Assembly (NCBI GenBank): GCA_949291555.1
Contig: CASEWE010000008.1
Location: 47,978-111,977 of the forward strand
Direction of reading: 5' to 3'
DNA length: 64,000 bases
DNA from: an uncultured Bacteroidales bacterium
Lineage (GTDB): Bacteria; Bacteroidota; Bacteroidia; Bacteroidales; P3
The notes beneath the pieces are model-generated. The model was given only the letters and a program-made list of their open reading frames with translations. It had not been told where the DNA came from and searched no databases. The position numbers and the translations under genes are program-made. Shown piece after piece: positions 8,314-17,659 of the stretch; the stretch's first letter is position 1, and every line of letters begins with the position of its first letter.

Positions 8314-11300
8314 ATGAAAGCAGACTTCTTCATCGACCGGCCTGTCTTCTCGATGGTCATCTCGATCCTTATCCTGATCGTGGGTGCCATCGGGTTAGCC
8401 TTGCTGCCGATAGACCAATATCCCCAAATCGTGCCGCCTTCGGTGCGGGTGGCAGCCTCTTATCCCGGAGCCAACGCCCAGACCGTGACCCAGGCCGTGG
8501 CCACCCCCATCGAGCAAGAGCTCAACGGCACGCCCGGCATGCTCTACATGGAATCGACCAGCACCAACAACGGCAGTTTTTCGGCGGTTATCACGTTCGA
8601 CATCAGCACCAATCCCGACCTGGCCGCCGTTGAAATCCAGAACCGGGTGAAACTGGCCGAATCCCGTCTTCCGGCCGAAGTGGTGACCAACGGCCTGGAA
8701 GTGGAAAAGGAAGCCTCCAGCAAGCTCATGACGGTGACGCTGCTTTCCAGCGACCCGAAATTCGATGAGATCTACCTCAGCAACTTCGCGACCCTCAACG
8801 TCTTGGACATGCTGCGCCGCGTTCCGGGCGTAGGCCGTGTCCGCAATGTGGGCAGCCGCTACTATGCCATGAAAATCTGGGTGCAGCCCGACCGCTTAGC
8901 CAGTTTCGGCCTCACGGTGAAAGACATCCAGGATGCCATCCGCGACCAGAACCGGGAATCGGCCGCCGGGGTGTTAGGGCAAGCCCCGATGGAAGGCCTC
9001 GACATCACCATTCCCATCACGGCCCAAGGCCGGCTTTCCTCGGTCGAGCAGTTCGAGGAAATCGTGGTCAGGGCCGAGTCGGAAGGCGGTTTGATCCGCT
9101 TGCGCGACGTGGCCCGGGTTTCGCTCGAAGCCTCTTCCTACAATACCGAAAGCGGCATCAACGGGGGCAATGCCGCCGTGCTCGACATCAGCACCCTGCC
9201 CGGAGCCAACGCCATGGAAGTAGCCGAAAACGTGCGGCAAGCCATGGACGAAATCAGCCAAAGCTTCCCCGAAGGAATCACCTACCGGATTCCTTTCGAC
9301 ATGACCACCTATATTTCCGACTCCATCCACCATGTCTTCAAGGCCTTGTTCGAAGCCTTGTTCCTGGTCATCCTCGTGGTCTTCCTGAGCTTGCAGAACT
9401 GGAGGGCCACCATCATCCCCATCGTGGCGGTCCCGATTTCGCTTATCGGCACCTTCGGCGTGATGCTGATGTTCGGTTTCTCGCTCAACACCATGACCCT
9501 CTTAGGCTTGATCCTGGCTATCGGCATCGTGGTCGACGATGCCATCGTGGTAGTGGAAAACGTGGACCGGATCATGCACCAGGAAGGCCTGTCGCCTTAC
9601 GAGGCTACCAAGAAAGCCATGAACGGCTTGGGCAGCGCATTGATAGCCATGTCTTTGGTCTTGTGCGCCGTATTCGTCCCGGTAAGCTTCCTCAGCGGCA
9701 TCACGGGGCAGCTCTTCCGGCAATTCACCATCACCATCGCCGTTTCGGTCATCATTTCCACCGTGGTCGCCCTCACGCTGAGCCCGGTCATGTGCTCGCT
9801 CATTCTCCGTCCGGAAAACAAAGACAAGAAGAAGCCCTGGCTTTTCAGGAAAATCAACCGCTGGATCGAGACCGGTTCGGACAAATACCAATCGGGCATC
9901 CGTTATACCCTGGCCCACTCCCGCCGCATGTTCGCCGCTTTCTGCTTGATCCTTGTCGGCATCTGGCTCATGAACCGGATCGTCCCAACCAGTTTCATGT
10001 CGCAGGAAGACCAAGGCTATTTCACTGTGGAATTCGAGCTTCCCGAAGGCACGACCATCGAGCGGACCCGCAAAGTGACCGACCGGGCCATGGCCTATCT
10101 CATGCAACATCCCGACGTGCAAGACGTGCTGAATGTAACCGGAAGCAGCCCGCGATTGGGAACGAGCCAGTCGAGAAGCCAGCTTACCGTCATCATGAAG
10201 CCCTGGGACGAACGCAAGGAGACCGACATCGAAAAAACGATGGAAGAAGTCCGCAGAGAGTTCGAAACCTATCCGGAAAGCAAAGTCTACCTGATTACCC
10301 CGCCGGTCATTCCCGGATTAGGTTCCTCGGGCGGCGTGGAAATGGTGATAGAGGCCCGCGGGGGAACCACTTACGAGCAATTGCAGGCTGCGGTCGACAC
10401 TTTCCTGCAAGTGGCATCCCAGCGCAAGGAAGTAACCGCGGTATCGGCGGCCATGCAAGGCAACATACCCCAGCTTTATTTCGACGTGGATCGCGACCGG
10501 GCCAAGCTCCTGGGCGTGCCGATTTCCGATATTTTCTCGACCCTGAAGACCTTTACCGGCTCGTACTACATCAACGACTTCAACATGTTCAACCGGGTAT
10601 ACCGCGTAGACATGCAGGCCGAGGCGCCTTTCCGGGCGCACCGGGAAAACCTGAACCTGTTCTTCGTGCGAGGCTCCTCGGGCGTGATGATTCCCATCTC
10701 CAACCTCGGGTCGAGCTACTACACTTCCGGTTCCGGCACGATAAAAAGGTTCAACATGTTCGCTTCGGCCACCATACAAGCCGAAGCGGCCCAGGGCTAC
10801 AGCACGGGGCAAGTGATGCAGACCTTGCAGCAGATCGTGGAAGAGACCTTGCCCGAAGGCATCGGGGTGGAATGGAAGGGGCTTTCCTACCAGGAACAGC
10901 ATGCCAGCGGGAAAACGGGTTTCGTCTTAGGCCTGGCCTTCCTCTTCGTTTTCCTTTTCCTGGCCGCCCAATATGAAAGCTGGTCGATTCCCATCGCCGT
11001 CCTGCTCACCCTGCCCGTAGGAGTCTTCGGCGCCTACCTCGGCATTGTGCTCTGCGGCATGGAAAACAATGTCTACTTCCAAATCGGCTTGGTCATGCTT
11101 ATCGGCTTGGTAGCCAAAAACGCCATCTTGATCGTGGAATTCGCCAAAGACGAAGTCGCCAACGGCTTGGAACTCGTTCCGGCCACCCTCAAGGCCGCCC
11201 AGCTGCGGTTCCGGCCTATCATCATGACTTCCCTGGCGTTCATCCTGGGCCTGCTGCCGCTGGTATTCGCTTCGGGGCCAGGCGCTGAAGCGCGCCAGGA

Positions 11301-11421
11301 CATCAGCACGGGCGTTTTCTTCGGCATGACCACAGCCATCGTGGTAGGCATCTTGTTCGTTCCCTATTTCTTTGTCTGGATTTTCCGTATCAAACAAAAA
11401 TGGAGCAGAAAAAAAGCATGA
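8314..11421 (+). CDS. RND multidrug efflux pump, AcrB/HAE1 family
   Basis: 1035 residues, normal for the HAE1 family. It is a proton-driven trimeric inner-membrane exporter, probably of lipophilic compounds or drugs. It begins MKADFFIDRPVFSMVISILI, with TM1 and then the porter domain holding LLPIDQYPQIVPPSVRV. TM4 contains GIVVDDAIVVVENVDRIM with the proton-relay Asp pair. TM segments cluster near 340-550 and 870-1030. The second periplasmic half includes FMSQEDQGYFTVEFELPEG. The stop codon overlaps the start of the channel gene as ATGA, indicating translational coupling. Confidence 0.96.
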   Translation: MKADFFIDRPVFSMVISILILIVGAIGLALLPIDQYPQIVPPSVRVAASYPGANAQTVTQAVATPIEQELNGTPGMLYMESTSTNNGSFSAVITFDISTNPDLAAVEIQNRVKLAESRLPAEVVTNGLEVEKEASSKLMTVTLLSSDPKFDEIYLSNFATLNVLDMLRRVPGVGRVRNVGSRYYAMKIWVQPDRLASFGLTVKDIQDAIRDQNRESAAGVLGQAPMEGLDITIPITAQGRLSSVEQFEEIVVRAESEGGLIRLRDVARVSLEASSYNTESGINGGNAAVLDISTLPGANAMEVAENVRQAMDEISQSFPEGITYRIPFDMTTYISDSIHHVFKALFEALFLVILVVFLSLQNWRATIIPIVAVPISLIGTFGVMLMFGFSLNTMTLLGLILAIGIVVDDAIVVVENVDRIMHQEGLSPYEATKKAMNGLGSALIAMSLVLCAVFVPVSFLSGITGQLFRQFTITIAVSVIISTVVALTLSPVMCSLILRPENKDKKKPWLFRKINRWIETGSDKYQSGIRYTLAHSRRMFAAFCLILVGIWLMNRIVPTSFMSQEDQGYFTVEFELPEGTTIERTRKVTDRAMAYLMQHPDVQDVLNVTGSSPRLGTSQSRSQLTVIMKPWDERKETDIEKTMEEVRREFETYPESKVYLITPPVIPGLGSSGGVEMVIEARGGTTYEQLQAAVDTFLQVASQRKEVTAVSAAMQGNIPQLYFDVDRDRAKLLGVPISDIFSTLKTFTGSYYINDFNMFNRVYRVDMQAEAPFRAHRENLNLFFVRGSSGVMIPISNLGSSYYTSGSGTIKRFNMFASATIQAEAAQGYSTGQVMQTLQQIVEETLPEGIGVEWKGLSYQEQHASGKTGFVLGLAFLFVFLFLAAQYESWSIPIAVLLTLPVGVFGAYLGIVLCGMENNVYFQIGLVMLIGLVAKNAILIVEFAKDEVANGLELVPATLKAAQLRFRPIIMTSLAFILGLLPLVFASGPGAEARQDISTGVFFGMTTAIVVGILFVPYFFVWIFRIKQKWSRKKA

Positions 11422-13097
11422 ACAGAACCGGAATCCTCTTGAGCTCCCTGGCGGCAGGACTGTTTTTCTTTTCTTCCTGCTCGATGGAAAAATACTGCCC
11501 GGATCCCGACGTGGACTTGCCGGCCCATATCCTCCGCGATGCCGCGGAAACGGATTCCTTGGCCTTGGCCGATATGGAATGGTGGGAGATTTATACCGAT
11601 ACCATCCTGCAAAACCTCATCCGGAAGACCTTGGCCAACAACAAGGACATGCAGGCCGCCATTTCCAAGATCCGCCAATTGCGCTACGGAAGCCGGGCCT
11701 CCTTGGCCGAAAACTTCCCTTCGGCCGATCTTTGGTTAGGCAAAAGGAACGAAATCCTGAATTATTACGGCGAAGGGCTCAACCCGCATCCGGAACCGGG
11801 CCTGAAAGCCGCTGTAAGCTGGGAAATCAACCTTCTCGGGGCGGGAATATGGCAAACCCGGGGCGCGAAAGACCGCTACCTTTCCTCCATAGAAGGGCAA
11901 AGGGCCTTGCAAATGAGCCTGATTGCCGAGGTTGCCACGGCCTATTTCGAACTTTTGTCGCTCGACCAGCAATTGGACATCGTGCGCCGGACCATGGAAA
12001 TCCGCCGGGAAAGCCGTGAAAAGGAAAAATTGCGCTTTTCGGGAGGGCTCACCTCGGAAATTCCTTACCGGCAAGCCATTGTGGAGTATGCCAGCGCGGC
12101 CACCATGGTGCCGGAAATCGAACGGCAGATAGCCCTCAAGGAGCATGAGATCGCTTTGCTGGCCGGGGAATTCCCTTCCCGGATAACCCGCTCGAATACC
12201 CGTTTGAAGAGCCAGTTCCTGATAGATATTCCCGTAGGCCTTCCTTCCGAGCTGCTCCTGCGCCGGCCCGACATCCGCCAAAGCCGGTCGGACTTGGACG
12301 AGGCCATGGCCAATGCCGGCTTCCGCTTCGCTTCCCGCTTCCCCTCGTTCCAGATCAGCGCCAATGCGGGCTTCGAAGCCAACACCCATTCCTGGGCGCA
12401 TATTTTCCAATCACCCTACGCCTACCCCTACGTGTACTTCTTGGCGCCCTTGCTGCATTTCGGCCGGAACCAGAACCGGTACAAGGCCGCGTTGGAAGAA
12501 TACATGCAGCAGAAATCCAAGTACGAGCAAGTCGTGCTCACCGCCTTCAAGGAGGTGAACGATGCGATGGTAGTCTACCAGAAAGTGACCCAGACATCGG
12601 CTTTGCTGCTCAACTTGCAAGAAGCAGCCCGCAAATATGCCGAATTGGCCGAACTGCAATACCTTAACGGGGTGATCGGCTACATCGACGTGCTCGATGC
12701 CCAGCGGCAGTTCTTTGATGCCCAATTGGATTTGGTGCGAAGCATCTGCGACGAGTACATTGCCTTGGTAGATTTGTACAAAGCCTTGGGCGGCGGCTGG
12801 AACGAGGAACTTCCGCCCGGGGCTTTGACCAAAATCCAGGAAAGGAAGCAAGAAAAGGCGGTACGCAAGCAAATGAACGATTCCACCATCCAAAACCGGC
12901 CCGGGCTGAGCAAGGAAGAAACCTTGCGCACCTTGTACCGGGAATACCTGGGCGAACAAGTAACCGAACGGAACGAACAGCTTATCCGCCAGGATTTTTC
13001 GGATGGATCCGAAGAAAAAGGAGCGGCCGTTTCCGAAAAAAAGAAGAAACGGGCGGGCAAAGACCGGAGGAAACAGGCTGGCGGGAAAGCGGACTGA
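11418..13097 (+). CDS. RND efflux outer-membrane lipoprotein (TolC/OprM family)
   Basis: 559 residues from the ATG at 11418, which overlaps the pump stop as ATGA and gives the lipoprotein signal MNRTGILLSSLAAGLFFFSS before the lipobox Cys. An in-frame ATG at 11400 would add six residues. The two outer-membrane efflux repeats are visible, including ELLLRRPDIRQSRSDLDEAM in the first and YAELAELQYLNGVIGYIDVL in the second. It forms the exit duct for the pump. The last 90 residues, ending in KKKKRAGKDRRKQ, are a charged Lys/Arg/Glu-rich extension absent from typical members. Confidence 0.93.
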   Translation: MNRTGILLSSLAAGLFFFSSCSMEKYCPDPDVDLPAHILRDAAETDSLALADMEWWEIYTDTILQNLIRKTLANNKDMQAAISKIRQLRYGSRASLAENFPSADLWLGKRNEILNYYGEGLNPHPEPGLKAAVSWEINLLGAGIWQTRGAKDRYLSSIEGQRALQMSLIAEVATAYFELLSLDQQLDIVRRTMEIRRESREKEKLRFSGGLTSEIPYRQAIVEYASAATMVPEIERQIALKEHEIALLAGEFPSRITRSNTRLKSQFLIDIPVGLPSELLLRRPDIRQSRSDLDEAMANAGFRFASRFPSFQISANAGFEANTHSWAHIFQSPYAYPYVYFLAPLLHFGRNQNRYKAALEEYMQQKSKYEQVVLTAFKEVNDAMVVYQKVTQTSALLLNLQEAARKYAELAELQYLNGVIGYIDVLDAQRQFFDAQLDLVRSICDEYIALVDLYKALGGGWNEELPPGALTKIQERKQEKAVRKQMNDSTIQNRPGLSKEETLRTLYREYLGEQVTERNEQLIRQDFSDGSEEKGAAVSEKKKKRAGKDRRKQAGGKAD

Positions 13098-13316
13098 CGC
13101 TCCCTCCTACCGGTTTTTCCGAGGAAACAGGGTGCGGCCGGAGGCAAAGCCTGCCGAAAGCGAAGCGGGGCAGTTGCGAGAAAAGTGCGGTTCGAGAGGG
13201 CCGAAGTCGATTGCGGGCTTTCAAGGATTGTTCCGATCCGATGCCCGAACGGCTTTGCAAGACGGATGCCGGAATGCAGCGCCGGGCAAGGCCGGGCGGT
13301 TTTGCCGCGACAAGGA

Positions 13317-13347
13317 GTCCGGCGCTTTCGGAACGGGAGCGCCGGAC
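13317..13347 (+). other. GC-rich hairpin in a gene-free stretch (13098-13452)
   Basis: The 355 bp after the efflux operon hold no supportable gene. They contain a 10-bp perfect stem (gtccggcgct / agcgccggac, loop about 11 nt). No T-run follows, so it is not a standard intrinsic terminator, though it may cap the operon mRNA. A shorter hairpin, ggcggccttgccgcc, lies near 13390. Confidence 0.4.
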
Positions 13348-13452
13348 AGAATCCATGCGGAATGCGGTGCAGGGTACTTGTTATCCCCGGCGGCCTTGCC
13401 GCCAAGGAAGAAGCCTATCACCAGCTGAATATTAATATAAATTTCCAATATC

Positions 13453-13965
13453 ATGAAAAGCAAGATTTTCCTTTTGGCAGTACTCGCGGCTGCAAGCCTA
13501 TGCCCCCTCAACGCGCAAGAATCCGTCCAGGCGGAGAAAGCGGAACCGGTCAAAATCGAACTCCCGCCCGATGCGGTAACACGGTATTTCAGGACGCGTA
13601 TCTCGCCCGATATCGAAGTGGACTGGATGAAAGTGGAAGACGGGAAAAACGTCTACATCTTGGGCAACTACACGCTCGACGGGGACAAGAAGCAGGTGGT
13701 TTTCCGGAACAACGCCTACTACCGCACCCTGACGCAAGTCCCCTTGGAATACTGCCCGGCCAAAATCCGGAACGCCCTGGACACGCTGGCTCCCGGCTTC
13801 AAATTGTCCGAACTCTATTTTGAAAACGCCAGCCGCCAGAAAGGCTACCGCGCTGTGATGCAGAAAGGCAAACGCAAGAAAGCGCAATACCGCGACATGA
13901 TTTTCAGCCTCAAAGGCGACTTCATGATGGAAACCGATGTCAACAAGACTATCCGCGGGTTCTAA
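13453..13965 (+). CDS. Secreted PepSY-like (DUF2874-type) protein
   Basis: 170 residues. It starts with a signal peptide (MKSKIFLLAVLAAASLCPLN followed by AQ) and is predicted periplasmic or exported. The body (VTRYFRTRISPDIEVDWMKV, then YILGNYTLDGDKKQVVFRNN) resembles the PepSY-like fold common in Bacteroidota, with repeated beta-strand pairs and a KIRNAL helix. Function is unknown; some relatives were named for structural similarity to beta-lactamase inhibitor proteins. Two more members of this type occur at 43.2-44.2 kb. A strong terminator follows, so it is likely monocistronic. Confidence 0.75.
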   Translation: MKSKIFLLAVLAAASLCPLNAQESVQAEKAEPVKIELPPDAVTRYFRTRISPDIEVDWMKVEDGKNVYILGNYTLDGDKKQVVFRNNAYYRTLTQVPLEYCPAKIRNALDTLAPGFKLSELYFENASRQKGYRAVMQKGKRKKAQYRDMIFSLKGDFMMETDVNKTIRGF

Positions 13966-13990
13966 GACCTACGTTTTCCTCGAAGCCTCG

Positions 13991-14030
13991 AAGTCCCGGA
14001 ATAGCGCTATTCCGGGACTTCTTCTTTTTC
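13991..14030 (+). terminator. Intrinsic terminator after the PepSY-like gene
   Basis: A perfect 30-bp palindrome (13991-14020; each arm aagtcccggaatagc) is followed by cttcttttt. This can form a 13-15 bp stem with a minimal loop and a T-rich tail. It ends the 13453-13965 transcript and isolates the riboswitch region downstream. Confidence 0.8.
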
Positions 14031-14224
14031 GGGTGGCGGAACCTGTTCCGGGTACCGGACCTGTCCCTCCCGCGGCTTGCGGGTTCGAGCAAAATCCCTA
14101 TCTTTGCCCCGGCTTTTTGGTCGGAGCGTGAAAAAAGGCTGCCGTCCGTCCGCAAGTCCCGATCCCGTCAAGGAACCACCTTCCAAGGGAAGGCGCCGCT
14201 CCGCAAGCGGGGTATCGGACAGAA

Positions 14225-14505
14225 CGTAGGACGCGCCTGTTTTTCAATCCGATAAATCAGGAACACGGTGAGAATCCGTGACAGTACCCTCTACTGTGAT
14301 TCTCGTTGAAGCCGGACATAATGCCACTGTGTAAGAGGAAGGACAGTGGGCGAGATGCAAGGCCGCCAAGGGCGAGGGCGAAGGAGCGTACTTCCGTACG
14401 CGACTGAGCGCCGAGCCCGCAGGCAACGCCGCAGATTGCCCGTCTAATCCTTCGAGAAATGGGAAGGCGTCCGGGGGAGAGATAAGTCAGGAGACTAGCC
14501 AAAGA
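14225..14505 (+). ncRNA. Cobalamin (B12) riboswitch with a large internal insertion
   Basis: Conserved cobalamin-riboswitch blocks are present in order: ggaacacggtgagaatccgt (14260-14279), an agccgg-type joint, gccactg (14323-14329), gggaaggc (14461-14468), and the B12 box gataagtcaggagactagcc (14481-14500). Between gccactg and gggaaggc are about 130 nt instead of the usual short loop. They carry nested GC-rich arms and a gcgtac-ttcc-gtacgc hairpin. The ligand would repress the downstream gene at 14874. After the B12 box, ggattg...caatcc arms (about 14507-14534) may be part of the expression platform. The remaining roughly 340 nt before the gene hold no ORF I can support. Confidence 0.9.
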
Positions 14506-14873
14506 GGATTGGACTTGCAGGGACTTGCAATCCAAGGCCATGAAGCCGGGAACCGCACATAGGCAGGCGGGAAGGCGGAAAGGCTTGGATGCAAGGAACT
14601 ATCTTCCCGGGGGTGTACGGGAAGAGGGTCGATGAAGCGGCAAGCAGCGTTCCTACCACGTTTTGCCGGATTCCTTTCTCTAAGAAAACCGTTCAGGTTC
14701 GAGAGACATTCTTCTTTTGCGAAATCATTCGAAAGCCGGTTTTGAAATTCCCGTTGGACGCAACGTTCGCGACACGGAGGGATTTCCAAGGCGGCTACGT
14801 TCGTTTCAGGGTCGAAAGCCGAAATCCGGAATCTATCCGGAATTTTTACGGAACAACTTAAAACTTTTTGACT

Positions 14874-16226
14874 ATGAAACGATTTCTTCTTTTTGCAAAA
14901 ACCTGGCTGCTGCCTGTTTCCCTGTCGGGATGCCTCTGCGGAGGGAAAGCTTTGGCGGAAAACCCGCTTTATTTTCATGGACTTTCCGAAAACGAGTCAA
15001 TCGCGGAAGAGCGGCTAATTCCCGTGCAAGCCGGAAAAGAAGGCGATGAAGGCATTGCCGGCTTCGAAGACTTGAATCTGGAAGCGGAAAGCAGCTGGCA
15101 TGGCGAAACCGACGGGGACACGTATTTCTACAGCGGTTCTTACCGCTTCACCAACTCCTATACCTTGGCTTGGGATTCCTGGATGGGATTTGCTTACGCC
15201 AACCTTTCCAGCTCCACTTATGTGCCGGAATTGGGTTACGGGAACCAGTACAAGAACGCGGCCGGCGGCGGGGCTTCGGGCTCGGCTACTTACGGCGTGG
15301 TTTACGACCACGGCGTGGCGGACTTGCCAGAGGCAGGAGAAACCGGCGCCTTGGTACCGGGCTGTTATGTGACCAACAACATCATGCTCTACAATGCGGC
15401 GGTCAACGGGGACGACTATTCGGGCGGCCCGTTCGAGACCGGCGATTACTTCAAAGTGTTCTTCCGGGGATTGAAACCCGATGGCGATACCGCGGTCGTG
15501 GAATACTATTTGGCCGATTTCCGGGATGCGGACACCTCCGAGCACTACATCCTCGACACGTGGGAATGGGTGGATTTGAGCCCGCTCGGGAATATCCGGC
15601 AACTGCTTGTCGGCTTTGAAGGTTCGCGCAAGAACCAGTTCGGGCCGCTGCTGCCCTCCTACATGGCCATAGACGAAATCGGGACGGCGCGTCCCCAAGG
15701 CCGGGAAGTTTCCGACAGCCTGTCGGCGGGAAGCACGGAAATCTTAGCCTACGAAGATTTGTTTTCCTTGCCGGGAAAAGGGAAATGGCACGTAACGCTC
15801 GGCGAACCCGATGCGCAAGGCATCGCCACGCTCGAAGCCGCGGAAGACGGCCTGAAGGTTTCCGCCTTGGAAAAAGGGAACTGCCGCGTGGATTTGAAAG
15901 CCACCCGCAACGGGCGTTCCGAATACGTGACCTTGACGCTGGCAGTAGGAGAAGGACTGGGAGCGGAAACCCGGCCCGAGGCTTCCAAAAGCCTGATAGC
16001 TGCCGTATACCCGGTTCCGGCGAACGACTACCTGAACGTATCGCTTTCCGCTCCGCTCTCGCGCCTGCAAGCCATCGACCTGCAAGGACGCAAAGTCTAC
16101 GAATGCCGGCAGATACCGGCCGCTTCCACCTTTGCCATCCCTGTTTCCGGCTGGCCGGCCGGCATGTACATCCTCAGGGCCGAGAGCGGCAGCCATCTGC
16201 AAACGGTGAAAGTCGTAGTCAGATAA
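14874..16226 (+). CDS. DUF4465-type surface protein with T9SS sorting domain, B12-riboswitch controlled
   Basis: 450 residues from the ATG at 14874 (a TTG two codons upstream is less likely). The signal region MKRFLLFAKTWLLPVSLSGC contains both a possible lipobox (LSGC) and a possible SPI site after KALA. The main domain (about 50-270: GFEDLNLEAESSWHG, GSYRFTNSYTLAWDSWMGFA, GDYFKVFFRGLKPDGD, YMAIDEIG) matches the DUF4465 pattern. A short Ig-like stretch follows, then a type A T9SS sorting domain (YPVPANDYLNVS ... GWPAGMYIL ... VKVVVR). Proteins of this kind are, to my knowledge, recurrent in B12-regulated loci of gut Bacteroidota, so cobalamin or corrinoid capture at the cell surface is a reasonable inference, not proven. 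Confidence 0.8.
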   Translation: MKRFLLFAKTWLLPVSLSGCLCGGKALAENPLYFHGLSENESIAEERLIPVQAGKEGDEGIAGFEDLNLEAESSWHGETDGDTYFYSGSYRFTNSYTLAWDSWMGFAYANLSSSTYVPELGYGNQYKNAAGGGASGSATYGVVYDHGVADLPEAGETGALVPGCYVTNNIMLYNAAVNGDDYSGGPFETGDYFKVFFRGLKPDGDTAVVEYYLADFRDADTSEHYILDTWEWVDLSPLGNIRQLLVGFEGSRKNQFGPLLPSYMAIDEIGTARPQGREVSDSLSAGSTEILAYEDLFSLPGKGKWHVTLGEPDAQGIATLEAAEDGLKVSALEKGNCRVDLKATRNGRSEYVTLTLAVGEGLGAETRPEASKSLIAAVYPVPANDYLNVSLSAPLSRLQAIDLQGRKVYECRQIPAASTFAIPVSGWPAGMYILRAESGSHLQTVKVVVR

Positions 16227-16354
16227 ACCTCCGGCCACCCCACCCGCGGGAGATTCGGCCGGGCAATGCGGGGAAAGCCATCATCGGGTAACCCTTGCTG
16301 CCATCGCCCTGCCGGAGCAAGGCCGGAACCTTCAAGGCCTTCTTTCTCCATGAA

Positions 16355-16395
16355 AAACAAGAGGGCAACCCGGATTTTCCGGGTTGCCCTCTTTC
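16355..16395. terminator. Bidirectional intrinsic terminator between convergent genes
   Basis: gagggcaacccgga, loop ttt, tccgggttgccctc (16361-16391) gives a 14-bp perfect stem. T-rich sequence follows on the plus strand (tttcctttg) and an A-run precedes it (aaaaacaa), so it can terminate both the riboswitch-driven gene (plus) and the lipoprotein gene ending at 16505 (minus). Confidence 0.8.
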
Positions 16396-16504
16396 CTTTG
16401 AACGGTGGAAAAGCCTATCCGCTTCCGCCCGCCGCGGCAAGAAACCGCAAGCTGCCGCAAAGCCAAAGCTAAGCAGCAAGGCAAAGCAAGGATGCCGGTC
16501 CCGC

Positions 16505-16936
16505 TCAGCGGGGCGCGGTATAATTGACCGTGATCACGTTGCTGGCCAGTTCACGCTGGTCGTCCACCCGCACCAGACGGTAGGTTATCGAACCCGAAGC
16601 ATTCGTGACCCCGTTTTCGATATAAAGGTTCTGCAACGACTGCATATTGAAGCGGGCCAGGTTCTCGTTGTATTCCATGAGCGCTTCCGCATCGTTTTCC
16701 TCTTGCGCCTTTTTCTCGCTTGCCGCCTCGTTGTCTATGGTCTTGGCCGTATTCCAACGCAAAAGGTCGATATACCGCATGGTCACGAAACCAACGCCTA
16801 TGCTGCCGGACTCGGAAACATCGATAGTCGTGGTGAACTGGTACAAATCCGTCACTTCTTTCTCGCAAGAAGTCAATCCCACTAAAAAGGCCGCAGCCAA
16901 AGCCATGGCCGACAATACTCTTTTCATCTCTTTCAT
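16505..16936 (-). CDS. Small lipoprotein of unknown function
   Basis: 143 residues. Signal peptide MKEMKRVLSAMALAAAFLVG leads to a lipobox LTSC; a second ATG three codons in is equally possible. The mature part has a beta-strand stretch (LYQFTTTIDVSESGSIGVGF), a helical charged middle (NEAASEKKAQEENDAEAL-like) and a C-terminal beta region ending VITVNYTAPR. I do not recognise the family. It is convergent to the B12-regulated gene and upstream of nothing obvious; a link to cobalamin is only positional. Confidence 0.7.
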   Translation of the reverse strand: MKEMKRVLSAMALAAAFLVGLTSCEKEVTDLYQFTTTIDVSESGSIGVGFVTMRYIDLLRWNTAKTIDNEAASEKKAQEENDAEALMEYNENLARFNMQSLQNLYIENGVTNASGSITYRLVRVDDQRELASNVITVNYTAPR

Positions 16937-17057
16937 TTTTTTATTTCAATTCCCTATTTGTTCAAAAGCCGCTGCTCGTCCGCATTCTCCCGGCTATCGG
17001 CCGTTCCGCGGCCGGCAGCAAGCCGTTTTCCGGAAACAAGCTCCGTCCGTCTTCCCG

Positions 17058-17094
17058 GCCGCTAATCGGCCGCTAATCGGCCGCTAATCGGCCT
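17058..17094. repeat. 11-bp tandem repeat across the pduO stop codon
   Basis: Three copies of ggccgctaatc plus a partial fourth lie head-to-tail. Each copy contains a TAG in the minus orientation, and the first one met by pduO supplies its stop codon at 17084-17086. Copy-number change would leave the protein unchanged. Confidence 0.8.
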
Positions 17095-17659
17095 GCAAGC
17101 CGAAAACCTGTTCTTCCGTCCGGCACACGCGGTTTTCATGCCGGGCCAAGACAAACAAAAAATCGGACAAACGGTTCAAGTAAGCCCTCGCCTCGATTTC
17201 CTTTTCCAGCTCCCTTTGCGGGAAAGAGGAAAACCGCAGCAAAGCGCGCTCGCATCGACGGCACACCGTCCGGGCTATATGGGCGTGGCAAGCCGACAAC
17301 GAGCCTCCTGGCAGGATGAAAGCCTTCAAGCCCGGCAATCCCGCTTCCATCCGGTCTATGGCCGCCTCCAAACGCTCCGTATCCGCTTTGCCGATGAAAG
17401 GCAAAGAAAACGGTTCCCCGCTTTGGAAATCGAACGCGTAAAAACCGCCTATCCTGAAAAGGCAGTCCTGCACGTGCAAGACTTCCCCATGCAAGCCGGC
17501 TTCCCGCAATCGAAGCAAATCGGAAGCCACAAGGCCCAGCCAGGCATTGAGTTCGTCCAATTCCCCGTAAGCCTCCACCTGGGCATCGGCCTTGCTTACC
17601 CTCCGGCCTCCCACAAGCGAAGTTTGCCCCTGATCTCCTGTCTTCGTATAAATTTTCAT
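17084..17659 (-). CDS. pduO: Cob(I)yrinic acid a,c-diamide adenosyltransferase, PduO type
   Basis: 191 residues from the ATG at 17659 (the TTG two codons upstream is unlikely). It makes adenosylcobalamin from ATP and cob(I)alamin. The PduO signature MKIYTKTGDQGQTSLVGG is at the N-terminus, followed by VEAYGELDELNAWLGL. The ATP-binding helix CHAHIARTVCRRCERAL is near residues 125-141, and YLNRLSDFLFVLAR forms the conserved C-terminal helix. It lies 1.4 kb from the B12-riboswitch gene and so fits a cobalamin locus, although in a separate, convergent transcript. Confidence 0.93.
   Translation of the reverse strand: MKIYTKTGDQGQTSLVGGRRVSKADAQVEAYGELDELNAWLGLVASDLLRLREAGLHGEVLHVQDCLFRIGGFYAFDFQSGEPFSLPFIGKADTERLEAAIDRMEAGLPGLKAFILPGGSLSACHAHIARTVCRRCERALLRFSSFPQRELEKEIEARAYLNRLSDFLFVLARHENRVCRTEEQVFGLQAD

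Noticed and set aside
14257..14541. Minus-strand ORFs across 14.24-14.54 kb
   Set aside because: They lie on the reverse of the cobalamin riboswitch; the RNA motifs explain the sequence.
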